NCBI GenBank assembly: GCA_009835005.1
Contig: WTFG01000003.1
Span: 186,001 to 250,000 of the forward strand
Direction of reading: 5' to 3'
Source: Flavobacteriaceae bacterium Ap0902
GTDB taxonomy: Bacteria; Bacteroidota; Bacteroidia; Flavobacteriales; Weeksellaceae
DNA: 64,000 bases
Shown: positions 1-9,579 of the stretch, piece after piece
How the letters are laid out: the number at the start of each line of letters is the position of its first letter
Position numbering within the stretch: the stretch's first letter is position 1
Notes under the pieces: generated by a model
Told to the model about the DNA's origin: nothing
Seen by the model: only the letters and a program-made list of their open reading frames with translations
Databases searched by the model: none
Program-made: the position numbers and the translations under genes

Positions 1-1582
1 TTTCGTTTGCTAACCTTTCTCCTATTTGATAGAATAATTGCGCATCTTCCATGATTCCAGTAAGATCAGCCGTATCTGGATCATATTCATCTGCTGGTTT
101 ATGATATTTTGTCGCCCAATATTCTTTCACCTTTTCTTCTGCCCATTCCTTTCCGTACTCACGGCTATCCTGCCAGCCTTTGATAAATAAACTAGGAATC
201 CCTACTCTTGCAAAGCTAAAATGATCAGACCTATAATACATCCCATTTTCTGGGGTGGCTTCTGCCACCACATACCTGTCTTGTTTCGCTGCCTCTTCTT
301 CTACATATTTTTCTAGCTCAGACATTCCAAACCCAGTCACCATCACATCTTTCATTCTACCCATCGGCAGTAATAATTCAAAATTTAAATTTGCTACCGT
401 CTTCTCTGTAGGAAATGGATTATGTTGCGCATAATAGGCAGAACCCATGAGCCCACTTTCCTCCGCAGTCACAGCCGCAAAGACCACACTTCTCTCTGGT
501 TGCTCACTCCCCACAAATGCCTTAGCGGTTTGCAACATCGCAGCAAGTGCAGTCGCATTATCCGCCGCACCATTATAGATAGAGTCATTATCAGCCACAG
601 GGCCATAACCAAAGTGATCCCAATGTGCTGTATATACAATATTTTCTTCTGGTCTTTGAGAACCCTCTATCATCCCAACCACATTACGGGTGTTTTGATA
701 AGTTAAATCATTTTCAAAATCTAGACTTATTGTAGTTGCCAGATTCATAGGCTTGAAATTTGACTTTAAGGCATCATTTTTAAATTTATTAAAATCCAAA
801 CCATTTGCTTCAAACAATCTACTGGTAGCATCTTCTGTAATCCAACCCGTCAATGTGCACAAATCTTTATTCTTATTGTCTTTTTCTAAATAGATATTAC
901 TACCAGCGGTATTGGTAAGGACTTTAAACTCATATCCAGCCGCATCTGTATTATGAATTACCATCACACCTGCAGCACCTTGTCTTGCCGCTTCTTCATA
1001 TTTATATGTCCATCGGCCATAATAGGTCATCGCTTTGCCTCGGAATAAATCTTCATCGCCCGTAGCAAATCCAGGATCATTGACTAAAACCAAAACTGTT
1101 TTACCTTTCACGTCTAATCCCTCATAATCATTCCAACCATATTCTGGGGCTACAATTCCATAACCTGCGAATACTAATTCAGAGTCATCTAATGAAACTT
1201 TTTCTTGTAAATGCGGGGTTTGAGCGATGTAGTCCACATCTTTTTTTAACGCTATTGTACCTCCTTGAGTCTCTAAATTTATCTCATCATCTGTATCATA
1301 AACAACACTTACACAGGGAACTTCTTGAAAATAACTATCTCCAAAAACAGGTTTCAAACCAATTTCCTGATAAACTTTGGCTAAAAAATCCACCGTAAGT
1401 TCCTCACCTTCTGTAAAAGGTTCCCGCCCCATAAAATCATCAGAAGCTAATGTTTTAATGTTATTTTCTAAAAAAGCATAATCGTCAAAGACGGCAACAT
1501 TCTTTACTTCATCCGTAGGTTTACAGGCAAAAAGTAAGAGGGCAAGCAATCCCAATCCTATCAATTGTTTTTTAAGTGTCAT
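1..1582 (-). CDS. M28 family zinc aminopeptidase lipoprotein (C-terminus cut by window edge)
   Basis: Reads right to left from ATG at 1582 and runs off the left edge, so about 527 residues are seen and the C-terminus is missing. The N-terminus is a lipoprotein signal (MTLKKQLIGLGLLALLLFAC), placing the protein in the envelope. A protease-associated-like insert (residues about 120-280) is followed by the M28 peptidase core: HWDHFG, an NGAADNATA stretch holding the bridging Asp, and AVTAEESGLMGS with the catalytic Glu pair, then YRSDHFSFA. These are the expected zinc ligands and base of M28 exopeptidases. It probably trims peptides in the periplasm. It is divergent from icmF across about 150 bases. 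Family assignment is firm; substrate is not. Confidence 0.9.
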   Translation of the reverse strand, partial: MTLKKQLIGLGLLALLLFACKPTDEVKNVAVFDDYAFLENNIKTLASDDFMGREPFTEGEELTVDFLAKVYQEIGLKPVFGDSYFQEVPCVSVVYDTDDEINLETQGGTIALKKDVDYIAQTPHLQEKVSLDDSELVFAGYGIVAPEYGWNDYEGLDVKGKTVLVLVNDPGFATGDEDLFRGKAMTYYGRWTYKYEEAARQGAAGVMVIHNTDAAGYEFKVLTNTAGSNIYLEKDNKNKDLCTLTGWITEDATSRLFEANGLDFNKFKNDALKSNFKPMNLATTISLDFENDLTYQNTRNVVGMIEGSQRPEENIVYTAHWDHFGYGPVADNDSIYNGAADNATALAAMLQTAKAFVGSEQPERSVVFAAVTAEESGLMGSAYYAQHNPFPTEKTVANLNFELLLPMGRMKDVMVTGFGMSELEKYVEEEAAKQDRYVVAEATPENGMYYRSDHFSFARVGIPSLFIKGWQDSREYGKEWAEEKVKEYWATKYHKPADEYDPDTADLTGIMEDAQLFYQIGERLANE

Positions 1583-1735
1583 AGTTGATGATTTAATCTG
1601 TAATTAAAAACTAAAATAATCAAAATAACATGAATCTAGTACTAAGTTTGCATAAAAATTATAAAAAAGATGAGAAGTTCACTCAAAGATTTGCATTTTC
1701 TAGTATAGCTGTAAAAATTTGCTTAATTTTAAAAT

Positions 1736-4700
1736 ATGAAGACTGAAAGTATAGAGAGCAATCGTTTAGTAAATCAAATTTATCAACCCCAACATCATAT
1801 AAGAATTGTAACAGCTGCCGCCCTGTTTGACGGACATGATGCTTCTATCAACATTATGCGAAGAATCATCCAACGCACGGGTGTAGAGGTAATACACTTA
1901 GGGCATGATAGATCTGTAGAAGAAGTGGTAAACTGTGCCATTCAAGAGGATGCGCAAGCTATTGCTATTACTTCTTATCAAGGCGGGCATAATGAGTACT
2001 TTAAATACATGTATGATTTATTACAAGAGAAAGGCGCTGGCCACATCAAGATAGTAGGTGGCGGTGGTGGTGTGATTTTGCCAGAGGAAATCAAAGATTT
2101 AATGGCTTATGGGATCACACGCATTTATTCTCCTGATGACGGTAGATCAATGGGCTTGCAGGGAATGATAAACGATATGGTATCACGGGCAGATTTTGGT
2201 ACAGGTGAAATTCTTACCTCTGATATGATCCTAGAACTCAATACAATCAACAATCTAACAGTAGCCCAAACTATATCTGCTATTGAAAATCATCCAGAAG
2301 AATTTTCTGACTTAATCCAACAAATTGCCAATCAATCTGATTCATTAAAAACTCCTGTGATAGGAATCACTGGTACAGGGGGTGCTGGTAAATCGTCTTT
2401 GGTAGATGAAATTGTTCGCCGTTTCTTGATGAATTTTCCAGATAAGAAATTAGGAATTATTTCTGTGGATCCTACCAAACGCAAAACAGGAGGCGCATTA
2501 CTTGGAGATAGAATCCGTATGAATTCCATCAATCACCCGAATGTTTATATGCGTTCCATGGCAACTCGCTCTGCCAACTCTTCTATCTCTAAACACGTGG
2601 CTCCTGCCCTAGATGTATTGAAGGTGGCTGGATATGATTTATTAATTTTAGAGACCTCTGGTATTGGACAAAGCGGTGCAGAAGTACTAGAGTATGCAGA
2701 TTTACCTATTTATGTGATGACGCCAGAATACGGGGCTGCTACCCAACTAGAAAAAATCGACATGCTTGATTTTGCACAATTGGTGGTATTAAACAAAACA
2801 GACAAGAAAGGGGCTTTAGACGCCTTGCGTGACGTAAAAAAGCAATACCAAAGAAACCACGAATTATTTGATCAAAACCCGAATGAAATGCCTGTGTATG
2901 CAACCAGAGCAGCACAATTTAACGATCCTGGTACCAATGAATTTTATGTAGCCTTAATCGCAGAGGTAAATAAGATAGCAGACACCAATTTTGAAGCTGT
3001 ATGGCATCACACCAGGGAGGCGGATAAAGATTTATTTATTATTCCACCCAAACGTGTTCGATATCTTTCGGAAATTGCAGAGGAGTCCCAGCGTTATGAA
3101 GATTGGGTAGCGAAACAGACTAAAATTGCAGATCAATTATATGCGCTAAAGATTACCAAAGAACTTGAAATCAATAATGAAGCATTAGAAAATAAATACG
3201 AGGAATTAAAGGCTGACCTACATAGAACCAACCTAGAAACCCTAGAGAATTGGGAAGATGAAAAGGCTAGATATGCGGCAGATGAATATATCTTTAAAGT
3301 ACGTGACAGGGAAATTAAAATTAAGACCCATACAGAAACACTTTCTCACACCCAAGTACCAAAAGTAAGTTTGCCAAGGTATAAAGGCTGGGGCGATATC
3401 CTGAACTGGACTTTACGTGAAAATGTTCCTGGGAAGTTCCCTTACACAGCTGGTATCTATCCTTTTAAAAGAGAAGGAGAAGATCCTACTAGGATGTTTG
3501 CGGGTGAAGGTGGCCCAGAGAGAACCAACAAAAGGTTTCATTATGTAAGTTTTGGGATGCCTGCGAAAAGGCTTTCTACTGCATTTGATTCCGTAACTTT
3601 ATACGGACAAGATCCAGATGAGAGACCTGATATTTATGGTAAAACTGGAAATGCAGGTGTATCTATTGCAACCCTAGATGATGCGAAAAAGTTATATGCT
3701 GGGTTTGATTTAAGTAATCCAAAGACTTCTGTCTCTATGACCATTAACGGGCCAGCAGCGATGCTCTTAGGTTTCTTTATGAATGCAGCGATAGACCAAA
3801 ACTGTGAAAAATTTATCAAAGAGAATCGTTTAGAAAATAAAGTTGAAACAAGACTAAAAGAAAAATTTGATGATCGAGGTTTAGCAAGACCACAATACCA
3901 AGGTGATTTACCTAAAGGTAATAATGGGCTTGGGCTAATGCTTTTGGGGCTCACTGGAGATGAAATTTTAGAACCTTCTGATTATAATAGAATCAAAGAA
4001 GAAACACTTAAACAAGTACGTGGTACGGTGCAAGCCGATATCTTAAAAGAAGACCAAGCACAAAATACTTGTATCTTCTCTACAGAATTTGCCTTGAAAT
4101 TGATGGGAGATGTCCAATATTATTTTATAGAAGAAGGGGTACGTAATTTCTATTCAGTTTCTATTTCTGGCTATCATATCGCAGAGGCTGGTGCCAACCC
4201 TATCACACAACTGGCATTTACGCTTGCCAATGGCTTTACGTATGTAGAATATTATTTGAGCAGAGGAATGGATATTAATAAATTCGCACCGAATTTATCT
4301 TTTTTCTTCTCCAATGGGATTGATGCTGAATATGCAGTTATTGGACGTGTGGCTAGAAGAATTTGGGCTAAAGCAATGAAGAATAAGTATGAGGCGAATG
4401 AACGTTCTCAAATGCTGAAGTATCACATCCAAACCAGTGGACGATCCCTGCATGCCCAAGAAATTGATTTTAATGACATTAGAACAACACTACAAGCGTT
4501 ATATGCAATTTATGACAATTGCAACTCATTACATACCAATGCCTATGATGAGGCAATCACTACGCCTACAGAAGCAAGTGTGAGACGTGCCATGGCTATT
4601 CAATTAATCATAAATAAGGAGTTAGGTCTTGCGAAAAATGAAAACCCTATCCAAGGTAGCTTCATCATAGAGGAATTAACAGATTTGGTGGAAGAGGCAG

Positions 4701-5119
4701 TGTATGCGGAGTTTGATCGCTTGACAGAACGTGGAGGTGTGCTCGGAGCCATGGAAACCATGTATCAACGGGGTAAAATACAAGAAGAGAGTTTGTATTA
4801 TGAAACCTTAAAGCATACAGGAGAATATCCTATCATAGGGGTGAATACTTTCCTCAGCAAAGATGGTTCTCCTACGGTGACTCCAGGAGAGGTCATCCGT
4901 TCTACAGAAGAAGAGAAAGAATATCAAATTAAATCACTACGTAATTATCAAGATGCTAACAAAGAAAAAGCAAAACAATCCATAAAAGATTTAAAAAATA
5001 CCGCACTGAATAATGGGAATATTTTTGAATCTCTGATGACAGCAACAAAATATTGTTCTTTAGGAGAAATCACCACAAGTTTATATGAAATTGGTGGTAG
5101 ATACAGAAGGAATATGTAA
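1736..5119 (+). CDS. icmF: Fused isobutyryl-CoA mutase (IcmF type, B12-dependent)
   Basis: A single 1127-residue chain with three parts in IcmF order. The N-terminal B12-binding domain has D32-G-H34-D-A-S-I, where H34 would be the lower cobalt ligand. A MeaB-like GTPase chaperone follows, with its P-loop around residues 210-221 (K219) and an NKTDKKG motif. The C-terminal mutase barrel begins near residue 560 with [20 protein letters not shown]. IcmF enzymes interconvert isobutyryl-CoA and n-butyryl-CoA using adenosylcobalamin, with the GTPase gating cofactor loading. The length fits the family (about 1080-1130). No partner mutase subunits are nearby, as expected for a fusion. The substrate could be another acyl-CoA; residue 575 is Tyr, discussed in the findings. 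Confidence 0.93.
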   Translation: MKTESIESNRLVNQIYQPQHHIRIVTAAALFDGHDASINIMRRIIQRTGVEVIHLGHDRSVEEVVNCAIQEDAQAIAITSYQGGHNEYFKYMYDLLQEKGAGHIKIVGGGGGVILPEEIKDLMAYGITRIYSPDDGRSMGLQGMINDMVSRADFGTGEILTSDMILELNTINNLTVAQTISAIENHPEEFSDLIQQIANQSDSLKTPVIGITGTGGAGKSSLVDEIVRRFLMNFPDKKLGIISVDPTKRKTGGALLGDRIRMNSINHPNVYMRSMATRSANSSISKHVAPALDVLKVAGYDLLILETSGIGQSGAEVLEYADLPIYVMTPEYGAATQLEKIDMLDFAQLVVLNKTDKKGALDALRDVKKQYQRNHELFDQNPNEMPVYATRAAQFNDPGTNEFYVALIAEVNKIADTNFEAVWHHTREADKDLFIIPPKRVRYLSEIAEESQRYEDWVAKQTKIADQLYALKITKELEINNEALENKYEELKADLHRTNLETLENWEDEKARYAADEYIFKVRDREIKIKTHTETLSHTQVPKVSLPRYKGWGDILNWTLRENVPGKFPYTAGIYPFKREGEDPTRMFAGEGGPERTNKRFHYVSFGMPAKRLSTAFDSVTLYGQDPDERPDIYGKTGNAGVSIATLDDAKKLYAGFDLSNPKTSVSMTINGPAAMLLGFFMNAAIDQNCEKFIKENRLENKVETRLKEKFDDRGLARPQYQGDLPKGNNGLGLMLLGLTGDEILEPSDYNRIKEETLKQVRGTVQADILKEDQAQNTCIFSTEFALKLMGDVQYYFIEEGVRNFYSVSISGYHIAEAGANPITQLAFTLANGFTYVEYYLSRGMDINKFAPNLSFFFSNGIDAEYAVIGRVARRIWAKAMKNKYEANERSQMLKYHIQTSGRSLHAQEIDFNDIRTTLQALYAIYDNCNSLHTNAYDEAITTPTEASVRRAMAIQLIINKELGLAKNENPIQGSFIIEELTDLVEEAVYAEFDRLTERGGVLGAMETMYQRGKIQEESLYYETLKHTGEYPIIGVNTFLSKDGSPTVTPGEVIRSTEEEKEYQIKSLRNYQDANKEKAKQSIKDLKNTALNNGNIFESLMTATKYCSLGEITTSLYEIGGRYRRNM

Positions 5120-5145
5120 GGTTAAAAATAAATATACATGGGGAC

Positions 5146-5180
5146 AAAGAGAATGATTTACTTCATTCTCTTTTTTATTG
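5146..5180 (+). terminator. Intrinsic terminator of icmF
   Basis: The 11-base arms AAAGAGAATGA and TCATTCTCTTT enclose a six-base loop and run into a T tract. It lies 27 bases after the icmF stop codon. Confidence 0.85.
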
Positions 5181-5370
5181 CAGATAAATCAAAAATAAAA
5201 ACTCAACACAATTATTAATATTATATTCTTAAACCCAAGAACATATATAATGTGTATTTATTTTAAATTTAATTTAAATTAATAAAATTTATATGAAATA
5301 AACGTTGCATATTAAATAATTATACTATATTATCATAACGAAACCTTAAAAAACAATATTATGAAAAAAA

Positions 5371-6933
5371 ATGTATTTATTAGTATTCACAACATTTTTA
5401 CTATTTTCGTGTGAAAGCGACGATATATTAAATGAAAAAAATTCAAATGACGATATTTTAATAGAAGGAATATCAATTAAAGATAATAAACTTTCTTTCC
5501 CATCCGAAGATGCCTTTAATGTATATTATAATAATCTAAAAAGCATGAAAAACGAAAAGGTGGCAGATGAAATGTATGAAAAGTTTTATAGAAATGGCTT
5601 TTTCTCTGCGATTCCAATTGTGAATGATAAAACTATTAGTGTTTTAGAAAGCCACCAGATTCATCACAAAAACTTTAAGTTTAACCACAAAAGAGAAAAC
5701 AAGAGTTATTTAAAAAATAATATTAATATAAATGATGATTATGACGACATTGAAGACCTACTAGGAGATGATGTCTTCATTAGTTTTCTAGATCAGAATG
5801 GTGAATTAATAGTTAATAATATCTTATATAAATATACAGACGTGGGTATTTTCAAAATAGAATATGAGAATAGTCAGAAATTAAATAATTTTTTAATTTC
5901 AAACAATTTATCCACGAATCTATTTGAAAAATCTTCAGAGGAAAATATAAAGCGCTTCATATTAAATAATAATCCATGCGGAGGAATGACTGAAATTTGG
6001 GATAAGGACTATAATATAAGTTTTGAATATTTTATTAGGGAAATTAAAAATTGCAACTTAAAAATCAACAATACTACACCAAATAATATAGTTAAAAATA
6101 ACAATTTCGATTTAGGTGATATTGCTAGCAACCTTACATTATGTGAAGGAAGAAAACCCTGGTTTGGAAATTTATTAGGAGTTGTACGAGTTTGTATTGA
6201 TAAATACGATAGTAAGCATAGAGTCAAAACAAAATATTATGATATAGACTTGTTACTTGCTTATGCTATGGGAGTCAAAGTTAAGCATCAGAAAAAAGGG
6301 TGGACTGGATTATGGAGAAAACAAACAACTTCATATGTCGCATTAGGGTTAAATTCACTAACATATAAGTTTAATTTAAATAGTTCTGCACAAGCTGTAG
6401 ATAATATGGGAAATGTAGCTAATGCTCGATTTTACCTTTATAACAATAATTTGTATGAAACTACACAAGGATATTACAATGCTTCTCATATTGGAATAAC
6501 CCCAATGCCAGACCTTCCATTTGCAAACAATTTCTTTGATGATATTGCTTTTGTTATTGAGGTTGGGAGGTTTAATGTAAAAATGGACTATACAGAAGAA
6601 GATTTAACAAATTTCTTTTACAATACTTTATATAACCAAGTAGACAGCGTATTAGGTGGGCTAAATAATTTAAACAATAAAAATAAAGGGGTTGTAATAT
6701 TTAAAGGCGAAAATGCTACTGCCGTTCAAATATATGACTTTAGCAATATTTGCCAAAATTGTGACAAAAGAGAGGTGGTTATCGATTGGGGATTTTCTTC
6801 ACCTGAATTTACCTATAGATTCGGAGTTGGTTCAAAACATGGTTGGTCTATTACATCCTGGAATTATAATTTTCGTAATCCTAATATTGTAGCTCTAAGT
6901 GCATATGGTATGGCGCAGAAAAATGGTATTTGA
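5371..6933 (+). CDS. Uncharacterised lipoprotein, possibly decaying or phase-variable
   Basis: About 520 residues from ATG 5371. The N-terminus (MYLLVFTTFLLFSC) has a hydrophobic stretch and a lipobox-like LFSC, but it lacks the usual Lys residues after Met. An ATG ten bases upstream (5361) is followed by eight A residues and is out of frame. With seven A residues the start would read MKKMYLLVFTTFLLFSC, a normal Bacteroidota lipoprotein signal. The mature part is Asn/Lys/Ile-rich. It contains FISFLDQNGELIVNNILYKY, a pattern I associate with uncharacterised Bacteroidota lipoproteins, and a paired-Cys segment near the C-terminus (CQNC). No enzymatic motif is recognised. It is very AT-rich compared with icmF and stands alone. 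Function is unknown. Confidence 0.6.
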   Translation: MYLLVFTTFLLFSCESDDILNEKNSNDDILIEGISIKDNKLSFPSEDAFNVYYNNLKSMKNEKVADEMYEKFYRNGFFSAIPIVNDKTISVLESHQIHHKNFKFNHKRENKSYLKNNININDDYDDIEDLLGDDVFISFLDQNGELIVNNILYKYTDVGIFKIEYENSQKLNNFLISNNLSTNLFEKSSEENIKRFILNNNPCGGMTEIWDKDYNISFEYFIREIKNCNLKINNTTPNNIVKNNNFDLGDIASNLTLCEGRKPWFGNLLGVVRVCIDKYDSKHRVKTKYYDIDLLLAYAMGVKVKHQKKGWTGLWRKQTTSYVALGLNSLTYKFNLNSSAQAVDNMGNVANARFYLYNNNLYETTQGYYNASHIGITPMPDLPFANNFFDDIAFVIEVGRFNVKMDYTEEDLTNFFYNTLYNQVDSVLGGLNNLNNKNKGVVIFKGENATAVQIYDFSNICQNCDKREVVIDWGFSSPEFTYRFGVGSKHGWSITSWNYNFRNPNIVALSAYGMAQKNGI

Positions 6934-6996
6934 CATGGCAATCAACTACAATTCGGCGAAGAATAGTTTCTTTTAAAATTAAGATTGGATATATAA

Positions 6997-7074
6997 CCTT
7001 TGAAAGCAGGTGTATATATTTTAAATGCAACTGTAGATGGCAAAGTAATGTCTAGAAAGGTTATCAAAAATTAA
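6997..7074 (+). pseudogene. Orphan remnant of a type IX secretion C-terminal sorting domain
   Basis: Between the lipoprotein stop and the tRNA, 25 sense codons read PLKAGVYILNATVDGKVMSR followed by KVIKN and a stop. This closely fits the last strands of type A sorting domains (Leu-x-x-Gly-x-Tyr, then Gly-Lys and a basic C-terminal Lys-Val-Ile-Lys motif). There is no start codon and a TAA stop lies immediately upstream in frame, so no complete cargo protein exists here. It is most simply the tail of a deleted secreted-protein gene. It lies in the same frame as the preceding lipoprotein, but two stop codons separate them. Confidence 0.75.
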
Positions 7075-7101
7075 TTTAATCTTTCAAATAAACTTGCTTT
7101 A

Positions 7102-7134
7102 AAGGCTTACAGATTGTTTCTGTAAGTCTTTTTT
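7102..7134 (+). terminator. Intrinsic terminator after the sorting-domain remnant
   Basis: The hairpin CTTACAGA-loop-TCTGTAAG is followed by a T-rich run (CTTTTTT). It probably terminated the lost T9SS cargo gene and now insulates the tRNA. Confidence 0.75.
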
Positions 7135-7224
7135 GATTATAAGAAAATACTGCAGCTAGTGTTTTATAAATCAATGCTTAAAATCCATTGATATTTTTTA
7201 CAATTAAGAATTACATCAAAATTG

Positions 7225-7255
7225 TTTGCTAATCTATAAATTTTATATAATTTTG
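7225..7255 (+). promoter_or_regulatory. Bacteroidota-type promoter of tRNA-Gly
   Basis: TTTG at 7225-7228, a 19-base spacer and TAATTTTG at 7248-7255 match the TTTG / TAnnTTTG consensus. Transcription would start a few bases before the mature tRNA 5' end at 7270. Confidence 0.7.
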
Positions 7256-7269
7256 TATTCACTTCTAAT

Positions 7270-7342
7270 GCGGGAGTAGCTCAATTGGTAGAGCTTCAGC
7301 CTTCCAAGCTGATTGTTGCGAGTTCGAGTCTCGTCTCCCGCT
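7270..7342 (+). tRNA. tRNA-Gly (anticodon TCC)
   Basis: A full cloverleaf can be folded. The acceptor is GCGGGAG/CTCCCGC, the D arm contains AGCTCAATTGGTAGAGC, and the anticodon stem TCAGC/GCTGA encloses the loop CTTCCAA with anticodon TCC. The T arm contains GTTCGAGTC. The discriminator base is T, and CCA is not encoded. It decodes GGA (and by wobble GGG) glycine codons. It stands alone. Confidence 0.95.
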
Positions 7343-7643
7343 CTATTTTTACCTCATATAGCCTTTTCTTTTCAACTTGTTGTTTCCAATAAATACATTT
7401 GATATTTAGACTTTAAATGTCATTAATTTATATTATAAAATAATGGTCTACTATTTGCATATATCGTATAATTAAATGAGAAGATTTTGTGCTATAAAAT
7501 ATAATATTGTTAAAATATTAAGGTTTAAGACACTTATTATAAATAAATTACATTAAATAAGGCGAAAAAACTAATATTAATCATTTTATAATTATAAAAT
7601 CCGAAGTTAATTTGCATTAGAAATAATAAATAAAATATATATT
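7343..7643. other. 301-base intergenic stretch without a gene
   Basis: Very AT-rich spacer between tRNA-Gly and the first YceI gene. I see no ORF with coding character and no strong hairpin. A near-consensus minus-7 element, TTAATTTG, lies at about 7608-7615 and could drive the YceI gene at 7644. Confidence 0.5.
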
Positions 7644-8195
7644 ATGAAATCAGTTAAATTATTAATTGTTATGTTATTGGTGAGTGTAGGAACACTTGCT
7701 TTTGGACAGAACACGATTTCTCTTCAAAGTGCAGACTTAAGAGTATCTGGTACTTCTACCCTGCATGATTGGGAGATGAAATCAAGTAAAGCTTCTGGAT
7801 CGTTAAAAGGAAATGTTAGCTCTACGAGTGTGAGTTCTATTTCTGATATTAATGTTAAAATGCCCATCAAAACACTTAAAAGTGGGAAAAGTGGGATGGA
7901 TAGTAAAGCTTATGATGCAATGAAAGCAGATAAGTTCAGCAATGCAACTTTTGAGTTGACATCTGCAAAAAAATCTGGTAACGGGTGGTTATTAAACGGT
8001 TACTTCACTTTGGCTGGCAAGAAAAAATCTGTGAGCTTAAAAGTATCTGAAACAACTAGTTCTGGTGTTGTTACCCTAAAAGGTAGTTATCCTTTTAAAT
8101 TATCAGAGTATGGTGTTAAGCCGCCAACAGCGATGTTTGGAAGCATTAAAACAGGTAACGATGTGAAAATTTCTTTCACCGTTAAATTTAAATAA
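7644..8195 (+). CDS. YceI-family periplasmic lipid-binding-like protein
   Basis: 183 residues with a cleavable signal peptide ending LAFGQ. The rest is a YceI-like beta-barrel: an STLHDWEM segment at the start of the mature domain, the central DSKAYDAMKADKFSNATFEL stretch typical of the family, and a final SEYGVKPPTAMFGSIKTGND strand pair. YceI proteins are lipocalin-like and bind isoprenoid or other amphiphiles in the periplasm. It precedes a porin by 25 bases and is probably co-transcribed with it. The actual ligand cannot be read from sequence. Confidence 0.88.
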   Translation: MKSVKLLIVMLLVSVGTLAFGQNTISLQSADLRVSGTSTLHDWEMKSSKASGSLKGNVSSTSVSSISDINVKMPIKTLKSGKSGMDSKAYDAMKADKFSNATFELTSAKKSGNGWLLNGYFTLAGKKKSVSLKVSETTSSGVVTLKGSYPFKLSEYGVKPPTAMFGSIKTGNDVKISFTVKFK

Positions 8196-8220
8196 TTAGG
8201 TATTTAAAAAAGAATAAAAC

Positions 8221-9489
8221 ATGAGAAAGATTATTATTTTAATGTCAGCTGCCATGCTATCTTATACAGGAGTTGCGCAAGAACGTACAGTAGGGTTTAG
8301 TGATGACGACTTCAGAAATTACAGAGCAGAGAGCATGGAAGGCTTGAATGTCTTTGAACCTGTCAAAGACACAACTTCTACACCTAATGATTTAAAAGTG
8401 AAAATTGGTGGTGCTTTCGCATTACAATTTCAGGCGGTAGATCATGAAAATAATGGCAATGTTCCATTATATGATATCGGAAATAATTTTAACCTAGCGA
8501 CAGCAAACTTCGATTTAGATGTGAGATTGTATGATGGTATTAATTTGCACCTAAGAACTTACTTATCTTCTCGTCACCACCCAGAGCCATACGTAAAAGG
8601 TGGATACATCACAGTAGATAAATTAGATTTTATCCAAGAAGGCTTCTTGAAAAACATCATGGATTATACTACTTTGAAAATAGGACACATGGAAATTAAC
8701 TATGGTGATGCTCACTTTAGAAGAAGTGATAACGCTATGGCATTATATAATCCATTTGTGGGTAATTATTTAATGGATTCTTTTACAACAGAGGTGGGTG
8801 CAGAAGCATACTTTCAAAAAGATGGATTCCTAGGTATGGTTGGTGTGACCAATGGACGTTTAAACCAAAATGCGAATACTGGAACAAGCCCGTCTGTGGT
8901 TGCTAAATTAGGATATGATAAACAAATTAACCCAGATTTAAGAGTAAGATTAACAGGTTCTGTTTATAACACCGCTCATACAGAAAGAGTTTATTTATAT
9001 GCAGGTGACCGTGCAGGTGGTAGATATTACTATGTACTAGAAGGTGCTGATGCGACTTCTAAAGGTAACTTTAGATCTGGACGTGTAGATCCTGGTTATG
9101 ATTCTAAATTAACTGCCTTTATGATAAACCCATTTGTGAAATATCAAGGCTTAGAGATTTTCGGCTTATATGAGAATACTTCTGGTGGAAATCGTGGTGT
9201 AGAAGAGCGTAGAGATTACAACCAATATGCTGCAGAGGTAATCTACAGATTTGGAACCAATGAGAAATTCTATGTAGGAGGTAGATACAATGCTGTAGAT
9301 GGAGAAACCGCATTGAATGAGGATATTGATGTTAAGAGATTTAATGTAGGTGGTGGATGGTATATGACACCGAATATGATGATCAAAGCAGAATACGTGA
9401 ATCAAAAACATGATGGATACAACCCAGATAGTATTTTTGCCGATGGTGAATTCGATGGTGTTGTAGCAGAAGCTGTTATTGCCTTCTAA
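8221..9489 (+). CDS. Outer-membrane beta-barrel porin-like protein
   Basis: 422 residues with a signal peptide (MRKIIILMSAAMLSYTGVAQ). The mature protein is rich in alternating aromatic/polar strands and ends in a hydrophobic strand with terminal Phe (VAEAVIAF), the usual outer-membrane assembly signal. Segments such as KIGHMEINYGDAHFRRSDN and the Gly/Tyr-rich turns resemble phosphate- or substrate-selective porins of Bacteroidota. It probably forms a diffusion channel. It follows a YceI gene and precedes a terminator and another YceI gene, hinting that the three share a transport or envelope role. Substrate is unknown. Confidence 0.8.
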   Translation: MRKIIILMSAAMLSYTGVAQERTVGFSDDDFRNYRAESMEGLNVFEPVKDTTSTPNDLKVKIGGAFALQFQAVDHENNGNVPLYDIGNNFNLATANFDLDVRLYDGINLHLRTYLSSRHHPEPYVKGGYITVDKLDFIQEGFLKNIMDYTTLKIGHMEINYGDAHFRRSDNAMALYNPFVGNYLMDSFTTEVGAEAYFQKDGFLGMVGVTNGRLNQNANTGTSPSVVAKLGYDKQINPDLRVRLTGSVYNTAHTERVYLYAGDRAGGRYYYVLEGADATSKGNFRSGRVDPGYDSKLTAFMINPFVKYQGLEIFGLYENTSGGNRGVEERRDYNQYAAEVIYRFGTNEKFYVGGRYNAVDGETALNEDIDVKRFNVGGGWYMTPNMMIKAEYVNQKHDGYNPDSIFADGEFDGVVAEAVIAF

Positions 9490-9515
9490 GAATATCATTT
9501 GATATAATTGAATAT

Positions 9516-9545
9516 AAAAAGGATGATCCGTGGATCATCCTTTTT
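9516..9545 (+). terminator. Strong perfect inverted-repeat terminator
   Basis: AAAAAGGATGATCC, two bases, then GGATCATCCTTTTT: a perfect 14-base palindrome with A and T flanks. It ends the YceI-porin transcript and would work in both directions. Confidence 0.9.
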
Positions 9546-9579
9546 ATATAAAAGGAATAATTTTTGTAAATTTAGAATT

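Noticed and set aside
422-706. 94-codon plus-strand frame opposite the M28 peptidase
   Set aside because: Antisense shadow of the peptidase with no coding features; the minus-strand frame has full motif content.
9508-9579. Upstream extension of the second YceI-like protein
   Set aside because: It would include the terminator hairpin and precede the signal peptide that fixes the start at 9580.
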